8,841 bases of DNA from Actinobacteria bacterium UBA7422 (GCA_002469525.1 DKME01000087.1:1-8841); one strand, 5' to 3'; shown: positions 1-6,442, counted from the first letter of the stretch. Translations and numbers: made by a program. Notes: generated by a model from the sequence alone, not told the origin.

Positions 1-246
1 GGAGTAGACATTACGCCGACCTTCGCGCTTTTTGGTCAGGTATCCGGCGCTTTCTAGGTCGGTGATAATGCTCTGGGCGGTGCGTTCGGTGACACCAGCA
101 CTCTGAGCTAGGTCGCGGATTCGCAGGTCGGGGTTTTGGGCGATCATGAGCAGGATTCGACCGTGATTGGTGAGTAGGGTCCAGTGCCGGTCGGAATCCA
201 TTTGGTTTGAGTTCACGGACTTATGGTGCCGTGACTCGGCAGTCAT
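1..246 (-). CDS. Partial winged helix-turn-helix transcriptional regulator (MarR-like), C-terminus beyond window
   Basis: Open frame of 82 codons read leftward from ATG at 246-244 with no stop before the window edge, so the C-terminal part is missing. After a polar N-terminus comes a segment around DRHWTLLTNHGRILLMIAQ, then a helix-turn-helix at about residues 41-61 (DLAQSAGVTERTAQSII) and the start of a beta wing (GYLTKKREGRRNVYS), the pattern of MarR/ArsR-like winged-helix DNA-binding proteins. The effector domain, if any, is not visible. The start is uncertain: in-frame alternatives are GTG at 216 and ATG at 201. Conservation seems to begin near DRHW, which favours the shorter forms, and none of the three has a good ribosome binding site. 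It is divergent from the methyltransferase gene, so it may control that gene and itself through the inverted repeat at 272-288; that is inference. A regulator is well supported; the family name less so. Confidence 0.8.
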   Translation of the reverse strand, partial: MTAESRHHKSVNSNQMDSDRHWTLLTNHGRILLMIAQNPDLRIRDLAQSAGVTERTAQSIITDLESAGYLTKKREGRRNVYS

Positions 247-271
247 TCAGCCGTTGAGGTCCAATTTGGGG

Positions 272-288
272 TGAGTGTCAACACCTCA
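272..288. promoter_or_regulatory. Operator-like inverted repeat between divergent genes
   Basis: TGAGTGT (272-278) and ACACCTCA (281-288) are inverted around CA at 279-280. The match is complete except for one extra C in the right arm. It overlaps the probable -35 region of the rightward methyltransferase promoter and lies 26 bases upstream of the longest start of the leftward regulator, a usual place for an autoregulatory site. A further TGAGGT at 255-260 repeats the outer half. Binding by the neighbouring winged-helix protein is inferred only. Confidence 0.35.
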
Positions 289-306
289 GAATTTTGCATA
301 TAAAAT
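278..306 (+). promoter_or_regulatory. Probable promoter of the methyltransferase gene
   Basis: A -10 like TAAAAT at 301-306 lies inside an A/T-rich run (TATAAAAT, 299-306). Seventeen bases upstream is TCAACA (278-283), which matches four of six bases of the -35 consensus. Transcription would start near 312-314 and give a leader of about 50 bases ending in the GGAGG at 356-360. The -35 overlaps the inverted repeat at 272-288, so repression by steric block is plausible. Confidence 0.4.
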
Positions 307-364
307 ACCGGAAAACAATTGCATGTGATTGTGATTCGCCTCGAATCTCACCCTCGGAGGATTA

Positions 365-1249
365 ATGCACCAAGACTTCTCGCTTACCCAAGAGCAGTAC
401 CGGCAATTGTGGGACCCAGAGCTTGAAGGTGGTTACCCGGCGAACCACTTCGCTTTCCGCCAAGTTTTGCAGGCGGTCCGCGAGGATCGGGCGGCTGCGA
501 CTGGGCTCATTGATCCTGATCCTGGTTCACCTAAGTTGCTTGAGGTAGGGGTGGGTGGCGGTCGAGCGATTTCGATATTCGCTAACGCTGGGTTTGATAT
601 GTGGGGGTTGGACAACGACTCGGAGATGGTGGAGACCAGCCAGGGCGTCATGAGCGAACTTGGCTTAATCCAAGGGCAGGTGGCGTGGGGTGACATCGAA
701 GATTCACTATCCCTGTCCCGCTTTGACTCGGTGGGTGGGTTTGACGCACTGCTCGCAATGGGTGTGTTGCCGCACGTGGAGCACGAGATCGTCGCACTGG
801 AGAACATGCGTCATTTGCTTAAGCCAGGTGGGACAGTGTTTGTTGAGTGCCGGAACAAATTGTTTTCGCTTTTCACATTTAATCGATTCACCTACGAATT
901 TATTCTCGATGATCTATTGGCCGGCGTCACAGGTGAGGTGCGAGACCAAGCTGCGGAGTTTCTTGCCACGCGAGTCGACATGAACATGCCGCCCCTACCA
1001 AGTTCAGGTCACGAGGCGAAGTACCACAACCCGCTGACCATTGAGGACAGTTTCCTGGATGCCGGATTTACCGACATCGAGATCATGCCTTTTCATTATC
1101 ACGCTGCAATGCCACGCTTTGAAAAACCGTTGGGTGCAGCATTTCGAGCGCAGTCAATCGCGCTAGAAAACGAACCTTCGGGTTGGCGCGGCCTATTTCT
1201 GTGTTCAGCATTTGTCGTGCGTGCTCAGCGACCCGAAGTAAGTGGGTAA
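365..1249 (+). CDS. Class I SAM-dependent methyltransferase, substrate unknown
   Basis: A 294-residue cytosolic protein with the Rossmann methyltransferase order: motif I EVGVGGG at residues 60-66 (SAM binding), acidic end of strand 2 in GLDND (D83 or D85, ribose contact), WGD at 108-110 near the adenine pocket, a motif IV-like MGVLPHV at 132-138, and LKPGG at 152-156 before strand 5. The long insert at about 165-225, rich in aromatic and acidic residues, is the probable substrate-binding cap. The start ATG follows GGAGG (356-360) by four bases, so it is secure. The gene stands alone on this strand, with 217 bases to znuA, and its closest partner is the divergent regulator. Neighbours give no clue to the substrate. 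Small-molecule or sugar methylation is possible but not shown. The fold call is firm; the function is open. Confidence 0.9.
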   Translation: MHQDFSLTQEQYRQLWDPELEGGYPANHFAFRQVLQAVREDRAAATGLIDPDPGSPKLLEVGVGGGRAISIFANAGFDMWGLDNDSEMVETSQGVMSELGLIQGQVAWGDIEDSLSLSRFDSVGGFDALLAMGVLPHVEHEIVALENMRHLLKPGGTVFVECRNKLFSLFTFNRFTYEFILDDLLAGVTGEVRDQAAEFLATRVDMNMPPLPSSGHEAKYHNPLTIEDSFLDAGFTDIEIMPFHYHAAMPRFEKPLGAAFRAQSIALENEPSGWRGLFLCSAFVVRAQRPEVSG

Positions 1250-1263
1250 AATCCGATAAGGTA

Positions 1264-1298
1264 CGCGGGCCAAAAAGATATCTGAATCACCTCCCGCG
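1264..1298 (+). terminator. Weak hairpin after the methyltransferase gene
   Basis: CGCGGG (1264-1269) pairs perfectly with CCCGCG (1293-1298) across a 23-base A/T-rich loop that itself contains the palindrome AGATATCT (1276-1283). It starts 15 bases after the methyltransferase stop. There is no T-run, only AAAAG after it, so a terminator role is uncertain. Confidence 0.25.
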
Positions 1299-1380
1299 AA
1301 AAGTTTCTCTCAAACTGAGAAGCGGTCACTCGTGCCACACAGGATCAGGGAAGGGCTTCACTGCCCGATGACCGGGTGTA

Positions 1381-1437
1381 GTTGCTGGCAACGGCGCAAC
1401 GGACTGCTAATCTGAAGTTGTTGCAAATAACTTGCAC
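1381..1437. promoter_or_regulatory. TTGC/GCAA repeat cluster upstream of znuA (candidate metalloregulator operator)
   Basis: Two inverted repeats share the same half-site: GTTGC-TG-GCAAC at 1381-1392 and TGCAA-ATAAC-TTGCA at 1422-1436. An extra GCAAC lies at 1396-1400. TTGCAA (1421-1426) and TTGCAC (1432-1437) are also direct repeats one helical turn (11 bases) apart. The downstream repeat covers the likely -35 of znuA, where a Zur- or MntR-type repressor would act. I do not recognise the sequence as a known Zur or DtxR/MntR box, so the regulator is unassigned. Confidence 0.4.
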
Positions 1438-1460
1438 TAAGTAATATGTGTGATTAAGAT
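1432..1460 (+). promoter_or_regulatory. Probable znuA promoter, leaderless geometry
   Basis: TTGCAC (1432-1437) and TAAGAT (1455-1460) are separated by exactly 17 bases and match good -35 and -10 elements. Six bases separate the -10 from the GTG start of znuA at 1467, which places the predicted transcription start on the start codon. No Shine-Dalgarno sequence precedes the GTG, which agrees with a leaderless mRNA. An alternative -10, TAATAT at 1442-1447 with TTGTTG at 1418-1423, would leave only a dozen leader bases. Confidence 0.5.
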
Positions 1461-1466
1461 TCGAAT

Positions 1467-2471
1467 GTGAAAACCCTCCAACTTGGCGTTGTAGCCGCTG
1501 CACTCATGTTGTCCTTAGCCGCTTGTTCCTCAGGGAGTGACACAGCCAGTGAAGGCGAGGACACTCGTCCACTGATCGCAACCACGGTTTCCCCGATCAC
1601 CTCTATAGCGGCGTCGATTGCTGGCGATCGAGCTCGAATTGAAGGCATCGTTCCTGAAGGAACCAATAGTCACACCTTTGAACCTGCACCGCAGGTTGCC
1701 GAGTTGCTGAGCAACGCCGACCTGATTCTGGTGAACGGGCTAAAACTCGAAGACCCCACCATCAGCATGGCTGAAACCAACAAGAAGGACGGCACCAAGA
1801 TCGTTGAAATCGGTACTGAGGTTCTCCCCGTGTCTGACTACCTGTACGACTTTTCATTCCCAGAAGAAGAGGGCAAGCCAAACCCTCACCTGTGGACTGA
1901 CCCTGGCTACGCGATCGAGTACGCGGCCGTGATTCGTGACCAGCTGAGCGAACTTGACCCTGACAACGCCGACTACTACGCGGCAAACTTCTCAACATTT
2001 GAGCAGCAGGCCACCGAACTCGGTGAAGCCGTGAGAGCAGATCAGCAAAGCGTTCCCGCTGGCAACTTGAAACTGCTGACATACCACGACGCGTATGCAT
2101 ATTTCGCCAAGGATTACGGCTGGGAAGTTATCGGAGCCTTCCAACCAAATGACTTCGCTGACCCTGCTCCATCGGAAGTCGCAGACCTCATCGACCAGGT
2201 CAAAGCCGAAAACGTCACGACAATCTTTGGCTCTGAGGTATTTCCCTCCGCTGTATTGGAAGAAGTTGGCCGCGCAACTGGAGCACGCTATGAAGACTCA
2301 CTGCGTGACGACGACCTGCCAGGTGCACCCGGTGATGCTGAGCACTCCTGGTTAGGGCTCATGAAATACAACTTCAGCACCATGGTGAGTGGTTTGGGCG
2401 GTACGCCAACTTCGCTCAATGCCATTACTGTTACCCCCGTGAACTCTGACAGCGCGGTATACCCGCAATGA
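1467..2471 (+). CDS. znuA: Zinc/manganese ABC transporter substrate-binding lipoprotein
   Basis: A 334-residue cluster A-I metal-binding protein (ZnuA/TroA family) that captures a divalent metal outside the membrane and hands it to the ZnuB permease. The N-terminus is a lipoprotein signal with lipobox LAAC at residues 17-20; Cys20 would be lipidated. Likely metal ligands are His69 (in SHTFEP), His141 (in PHLWTD), His207 (in TYHDAYAYF) and Asp277 or Glu276 near YEDSL. A histidine at the third position matches ZnuA/TroA proteins, whereas PsaA/MntC-type manganese binders have glutamate there, so zinc is favoured, with TroA-like Mn/Zn use not excluded. The His-rich loop of many zinc-specific ZnuA proteins is absent; a short acidic stretch (PEEEGKPNP, 132-140) takes its place. 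It is the first gene of a three-gene operon; the GTG start has no ribosome binding site but a well-placed -10. Confidence 0.93.
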   Translation: MKTLQLGVVAAALMLSLAACSSGSDTASEGEDTRPLIATTVSPITSIAASIAGDRARIEGIVPEGTNSHTFEPAPQVAELLSNADLILVNGLKLEDPTISMAETNKKDGTKIVEIGTEVLPVSDYLYDFSFPEEEGKPNPHLWTDPGYAIEYAAVIRDQLSELDPDNADYYAANFSTFEQQATELGEAVRADQQSVPAGNLKLLTYHDAYAYFAKDYGWEVIGAFQPNDFADPAPSEVADLIDQVKAENVTTIFGSEVFPSAVLEEVGRATGARYEDSLRDDDLPGAPGDAEHSWLGLMKYNFSTMVSGLGGTPTSLNAITVTPVNSDSAVYPQ

Positions 2472-2511
2472 CAAAGTCCAAACGTTGACCGGCACCGGCG
2501 TCGGTCCTGAA

Positions 2512-3270
2512 ATGATCAGGCTCGACCATGTTGCCGCGGCGTACGACCACCACCGAGTACTCAACGACGTGTCATTTCACGTCCACGAGGATCAATTCAC
2601 CGGGATCGTGGGGCCTTCGGGGGCGGGCAAAACTACCCTGCTCAGGCTGTTGCTCGCAACGCTAAAACCTGTTGAAGGCACCGTGTGGCGGGCACCGAAT
2701 CTGCGCACCGCTTACGTACCGCAGCTAGAAACTGTGAGTTGGAACTTCCCAATTACCGTGTTTGAGTGCGTCCTGATGTCGCGCAAGACGAGCAGGTTAA
2801 TGCCGTGGGCAACTAACAAGGAAAAAAAGGAAGTTGCTGCAGTTTTGGAGCGACTCGGCATCGCGGATCTTGCCCAGCGCCACATTCGTGAACTTTCCGG
2901 CGGGCAACAGCAACGCATGTTCCTTGCGCGCGCATTGCTTCGCCAGCCGCAGGTGTTGCTCCTAGACGAACCGACAAGTGGCGTGGATGTGTCCACCCGT
3001 CACGACATTTTGCATCTTCTCGCTGACCTGCACGAAGACGGCATGGCAATCGTGTTAACCACCCACGATCTCAACGGCATGGCAACCCACCTGCCGCACC
3101 TAGTGTGTGTTAATCACCGGATCGTGGCCGACGGAACACCGAGTCAAGTCATTACCTCTGAAGTACTTGAGAACACGTTTGGTGCCCGTATGGAAGTGCT
3201 TGAACATTTAGGCATGCGCGTCGTTGTCGACGAAGCACCAACACCTTTTACCCCCGGATTGAGGAACTGA
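2512..3270 (+). CDS. znuC: Zinc/manganese ABC transporter ATP-binding protein
   Basis: A 252-residue ABC ATPase (from the ATG) that powers metal import with ZnuB on the cytoplasmic face. All nucleotide-binding motifs are present: Walker A GPSGAGKTT at residues 34-42, Q-loop Gln71 in YVPQ, signature LSGGQ at 128-132, Walker B VLLLDEP at 148-154 and the switch histidine in TTHD (His185). Length and motifs fit the ZnuC/MntB type. Start choice: TTG at 2485 is in frame nine codons upstream but lacks a ribosome binding site and adds MTGTGVGPE. ATG at 2512 gives the family-typical MIRLDHV opening, although its own site (around GGTCC, 2502-2506) is weak. It lies 40 bases after znuA and one base before znuB, so it is probably translated as part of one operon mRNA. 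Confidence 0.93.
   Translation: MIRLDHVAAAYDHHRVLNDVSFHVHEDQFTGIVGPSGAGKTTLLRLLLATLKPVEGTVWRAPNLRTAYVPQLETVSWNFPITVFECVLMSRKTSRLMPWATNKEKKEVAAVLERLGIADLAQRHIRELSGGQQQRMFLARALLRQPQVLLLDEPTSGVDVSTRHDILHLLADLHEDGMAIVLTTHDLNGMATHLPHLVCVNHRIVADGTPSQVITSEVLENTFGARMEVLEHLGMRVVVDEAPTPFTPGLRN
3261..3264 (+). promoter_or_regulatory. Ribosome binding site of znuB inside znuC
   Basis: GAGG lies seven bases before the GTG at 3272 and within the last codons of znuC. It supports the GTG start, which is one base after the znuC stop, and implies tight translational coupling of ATPase and permease. Confidence 0.5.
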
Positions 3271-3271
3271 C

Positions 3272-4147
3272 GTGGAGACTCTCCTTGAACCTTTGAGTTA
3301 TGCCTTTTTTCAAAAAGGTTTATTTGTTGCAAGCCTTTCGGGAGCGCTCCTGGGCTTAATCGGCGTTTACATTGTGTTGCGCGGCATGAGCTACATCGGT
3401 CACGGTCTCTCGCACTCGATCTTTGGTGGCTTCGCTGCCATGCAACTCTTCGCGGCCCAGTTCTACGCAATCGGTGCAGGGCTGTGGGGGATCGCCTCAG
3501 CTCTTGCAATCACCACCGTTACCAAACGAAGCCGGGTCGGGGCTGACGCCGCAATCGGTGTGATCACCATTGCCTCCTTCGCACTTGGTGTTGCGCTCTT
3601 TGCCAAATTCGGCACCAGCGGGCCATCGTTTGAGAACGCACTTTTCGGTAGCATTCTTGGGATCAGTACCGGCCAAATAATTGGTCTGGTTGCCGTCACA
3701 ATTTTGACCTCTGCATTTGTTCTTCTGCGTTACCGCGCGTTGCTGTTCAGCACCTTTGACCCTGACGTTGCCAAAGTCTCCGGCGTCAACGTTGGCCGGA
3801 TCGAAGCCGCGCTCATGGTCGTTCTCTCACTTGCCATCTTGGCAACCCTGACCGTGATCGGTGTAACTCTTGTTGCCGCAATGTTGGTGATCCCTGCAGT
3901 TATCGCGCGCATGCTCACCGACTCCTTCGGCCGCATGCTCGCCTACAGCACGGTGATTGGAATGCTGTCCGGGTTAATCGGCATGTACTTGAGCTACTAC
4001 GCAGGTGTTCCATCCGGAACCATGATCGTGCTCGTGGGCGCCGCGTTGTTCATCGTTGTTCTTGCCTCCACCGGTGGCCGCGGCTTACGCCGGTCCGCTG
4101 GGCTTGACTCTCACTCGGAAGACTTGGTGGCGGAGAAGTCCGCCTGA
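3272..4147 (+). CDS. znuB: Zinc/manganese ABC transporter permease (ABC-3 family)
   Basis: A 291-residue integral membrane protein of the ABC-3 permease family, which forms the metal channel as a homodimer. I see about eight hydrophobic segments, roughly at residues 17-37, 53-63, 65-82, 92-112, 131-153, 178-212, 223-241 and 250-267; the long 178-212 stretch may count as two. The GLSHSIFGGF segment (45-54) after the first helix is the conserved family stretch that begins with a histidine facing the pore. FDPDVAKVSGVNV (162-174) is the usual cytoplasmic loop that contacts the ATPase, and the tail after 270 is polar. The GTG start with GAGG seven bases upstream overlaps the end of znuC. Together with znuA and znuC this makes a complete importer with one permease gene. 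Zinc is inferred from the binder, so manganese remains possible. Confidence 0.92.
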   Translation: METLLEPLSYAFFQKGLFVASLSGALLGLIGVYIVLRGMSYIGHGLSHSIFGGFAAMQLFAAQFYAIGAGLWGIASALAITTVTKRSRVGADAAIGVITIASFALGVALFAKFGTSGPSFENALFGSILGISTGQIIGLVAVTILTSAFVLLRYRALLFSTFDPDVAKVSGVNVGRIEAALMVVLSLAILATLTVIGVTLVAAMLVIPAVIARMLTDSFGRMLAYSTVIGMLSGLIGMYLSYYAGVPSGTMIVLVGAALFIVVLASTGGRGLRRSAGLDSHSEDLVAEKSA

Positions 4148-4151
4148 TTAG

Positions 4152-4168
4152 GTCACGCGATTGGTGAC
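4152..4168 (+). terminator. Small hairpin after znuB
   Basis: GTCAC (4152-4156) pairs with GTGAC (4164-4168) around a 7-base loop, starting four bases after the znuB stop and followed by AAAAG. A second small hairpin, CCCGG/CTGGG around TTT with one G-U pair, follows at 4187-4199. Both are weak and lack a T-run, so they may or may not end the operon transcript. Confidence 0.25.
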
Positions 4169-4212
4169 AAAAGTCCCTCGATCCCTCCCGGTTTCTGGGT
4201 GAAAATAGTTCT

Positions 4213-4790
4213 ATGGATACCAATAGGCACCAAGGAAAAACAGCGATAGTTACAGGTGCGGGTAGCGGGATCGGTCAGGCAACACTTCTGCGGCTTACAG
4301 CTGAAGGCGCGACGGTTACCGGTTGTGACATCAGCACTGAAGGGCTGGAACTTACCCGAGAAGCGCTTGTTTCACAGGGACTTACCGCAGAATTACTCGT
4401 GGCAAATGGGTCATCGAAAATTCTGGAAGCGGTTCAATTGTCACCGTTTCCTCTGAAGCCGCTCTCGGTGCGGGTGCTTCCGGCGTGGCTTATGCAGTCT
4501 CCAAAAATGCGGTCATGGGTTTGGTCAAACACGTTGCCTACTTTTACGGTCCTAAAGGAATCAGATCCAATGCTGTGCTCCCGGGTCCGGTAGCCACGGG
4601 GATTGGCGCTTCGGCTGCGCCCGAGTCCGGTTGGGCTATGGAACGCGCGGGATTGAAGTTTGCAACCATGCCGCCGACTCCTGCAACGGCTGATCAGATT
4701 GCGAGCGTAATTTCCTGGCTTGCCAGCGAGGAAGCAGCAAATGTCAATGGTGCGCAGGTTACATCTGATGGTGGTTGGTCGGCGGCATAG
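4213..4790 (+). pseudogene. Short-chain dehydrogenase/reductase, inactivated by internal deletion and frameshift
   Basis: Two parts of one SDR gene lie in different frames. The first (from ATG 4213, about 65 codons) has the cofactor motif TGAGSGIG (residues 14-21) and an acidic Asp39 after strand 2, which suggests NAD preference. The second, shifted by two bases, can be read from about 4410 and contains VIENSGSIVTVSSEAALG with the catalytic serine, YAVSK (Tyr codon at 4491, Lys codon at 4503), the PGPVATG loop, and the C-terminal VTSDGGWSAA with stop at 4790. The region between strand 3 and strand 5, normally some 65-70 residues including NNAG and the catalytic asparagine helix, is absent. 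The span of 578 bases is not a multiple of three, so a simple in-frame deletion is excluded. The first frame continues as meaningless sequence to 4593. The C-terminal half could start at ATG 4485 but would lack the cofactor fold. A sequencing error alone could not explain some 200 missing bases. Confidence 0.88.
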
Positions 4791-4852
4791 TTTGTGCTAA
4801 AAGTTCATATTTCGCAGTATTTTTCGATGACCTGAATGTCAGACCCCTGTCA

Positions 4853-4858
4853 TAGATT
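4853..4858 (+). promoter_or_regulatory. -10 box of the HNH gene, leaderless geometry
   Basis: TAGATT ends six bases before ATG 4865, the same distance as in front of znuA, so the mRNA may start on the ATG. No clear -35 is visible at 17-18 bases. Two TGTCA repeats (4837-4841 and 4848-4852) sit 11 bases apart directly upstream. No ribosome binding site precedes the start. Confidence 0.4.
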
Positions 4859-4864
4859 GTGTGC

Positions 4865-6346
4865 ATGGAAGATTTCAACCCGTTCACTGAATCACCCACC
4901 GTGATCTTGGACCACGCGGCTGGTTTAACGCCAGGAGCTTTCTTGCAGTCACTGTTGCTCATGGTGAATCCAGCGGACCTCACTCCTTCGGACTCGGTGC
5001 GTTTTCTTGTTGAACACGAACGGGTTTCAGCTTGGTGGGCCAGCATTCAAACTCCCGCAATCATCTCGGCTGCTGGGGAGTCTCCCGTAGTTGAGGACTA
5101 CACATTCATGGACCGCATGAGTGGCTCCGAGCGCACAATTCGTATCGCTGAATTGGCGCGGGAAGAACTCGCTCTTGCATTGCGCTGGTCCTCATTTGTC
5201 ACCCAAGAGCGCATTGATCAGGCGCGGCTACTTGCTGGTTCATTGAAATTAACGCACCAAGCTCTCGCACTAGGTGAAATTTCGCCCGCGCATGTGCGGG
5301 CTATCACCGACTCGGTTGAACGTTTTTCATCACACGCGGAGCTGGAATCCGCGCAGGGTGCTTGTGAGAAGTGTGAATCACCCGCGACCACGCAGCGGCT
5401 TGCAGCAGCTCAAGCTGCATTTGATTCTGATTGTTTTGCTTTACAAAACGCGGTTTTGCCATTCGCTCGAACCCACGGAGCTGGTCGCACGAAAGCCAAA
5501 GTGGGATACGAGATTGAAAAAATTGACGCAGAGGGTCAAGCCCGCCGGCGAGAGGCTGCCAGGCGCAATCGCAATGTGTACATCAAGCCCGGAGACGACG
5601 GAATATCAACGTTGATTGCCCACCTAGATTCACTGTCCGCACATGCTATCTACCGTGCGATTGAGGCTGCGGCTGTGAACCCCGCGATCCCGGGTGACTG
5701 TGACGCCAATGCACAGGAGCGTCGAGCTGAAGCACTTACTGCGCTGATCCTTGGCATTGGTCACGAGGGAGTGTCGAGCGCGGAGCCCATTTCAGTCTCC
5801 ATCACATTCGACATCACCATCCCGATCAGCGAGTGTGATGCCCGCACCTTTAGCTCGACCTATCCCGAGCTTGCCAGTGGGCCTTTGAGCCAACTCGTAC
5901 TCGACCCAGCAGCGAAAATCTTTGGCCGTCCCGCATTCGTTGACGAGCAGGGGCACCCACTAGACCTTGGTCGCAAGCGCTACCAGATTGGTGGTGCGTT
6001 GCGTCGCTTGATCATTGCGCGTGATGGCACCTGCCGCTTCCCCGAATGCAACCGCGCAGCCCACAATTGCCAGATTGATCACGCAATCGCATGGGACGAC
6101 GGGGGAGCAAGTGAGGTGAGCAACCTTGGCGCCCTGTGTGTTCGACACCACCAACTCAAAACCCACGGCGGCTGGGAAATTCTCGAAAGTAAACGCGACG
6201 GCAGCGTTACTTGGCGCAGCCCCGACGGGCACAAATATTCACATTTCCCCGAACCAATTACGCAACCCTGCAGTCGTCAGCGTCCGGCCAAGAAACAATT
6301 TCCCATCATGCCGCCTGATCCAACAGGTGACATTCCGAGTTTTTAG
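4865..6346 (+). CDS. DUF222 / 13E12-repeat family HNH endonuclease
   Basis: A 493-residue protein with the common actinobacterial architecture: a mainly helical DUF222 region covering about residues 90-345 and a C-terminal HNH nuclease. The HNH module is intact: zinc-type cysteines in CRFPEC (Cys390, Cys395), then CQIDH (Cys402, catalytic His406), Asn430 in SNLGALC, Cys435 and RHH (His438, His439), followed by LKTHGGW. These form a beta-beta-alpha-metal DNA-cutting site. The family is multicopy in many actinobacteria (REP13E12 in mycobacteria); its cellular role is not settled and it is often treated as a mobile or selfish element. The start could also be GTG at 4859, two codons earlier, but ATG 4865 fits the -10 at 4853-4858. 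No flanking repeat or recombinase is visible, so recent mobility is not shown. The gene lies just after the SDR pseudogene. Confidence 0.9.
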   Translation: MEDFNPFTESPTVILDHAAGLTPGAFLQSLLLMVNPADLTPSDSVRFLVEHERVSAWWASIQTPAIISAAGESPVVEDYTFMDRMSGSERTIRIAELAREELALALRWSSFVTQERIDQARLLAGSLKLTHQALALGEISPAHVRAITDSVERFSSHAELESAQGACEKCESPATTQRLAAAQAAFDSDCFALQNAVLPFARTHGAGRTKAKVGYEIEKIDAEGQARRREAARRNRNVYIKPGDDGISTLIAHLDSLSAHAIYRAIEAAAVNPAIPGDCDANAQERRAEALTALILGIGHEGVSSAEPISVSITFDITIPISECDARTFSSTYPELASGPLSQLVLDPAAKIFGRPAFVDEQGHPLDLGRKRYQIGGALRRLIIARDGTCRFPECNRAAHNCQIDHAIAWDDGGASEVSNLGALCVRHHQLKTHGGWEILESKRDGSVTWRSPDGHKYSHFPEPITQPCSRQRPAKKQFPIMPPDPTGDIPSF

Positions 6347-6419
6347 TTTGGCTTTGATCGACTTGCATCCTTTGAGGCAATCCGCGTTTCACAGGTATTC
6401 GCAACCTTCACGGCACCAA

Positions 6420-6442
6420 GGTCACCGGGTCACCGGGTCACC
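6420..6442. repeat. Tandem repeat, three copies of GGTCACCG (last lacks the G)
   Basis: GGTCACCG occurs at 6420-6427 and 6428-6435, then GGTCACC at 6436-6442, with no mismatch. It lies in the gap between the HNH gene and the exported-protein gene, about 75 bases after the HNH stop. The role is unknown; slipped-strand expansion is the simplest origin. Confidence 0.8.

Noticed and set aside
433..807. Long minus-strand frame opposite the methyltransferase
   Set aside because: Low-complexity Ser/Pro/Thr-rich translation with no domain; antisense shadow of a well-supported gene.
1250..1466. Metal riboswitch before znuA
   Set aside because: The best promoter places the transcript start at the GTG, leaving no leader, and no known metal riboswitch core was recognised.
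4485..4790. Separate short gene for the C-terminal SDR half
   Set aside because: Homology clearly continues upstream of ATG 4485 to about 4410, and the piece lacks the cofactor-binding fold, so it is part of a pseudogene.
6420..6442. CRISPR-like repeat
   Set aside because: Units of 8 bases are directly adjacent with no spacers, and no cas gene is in the window.
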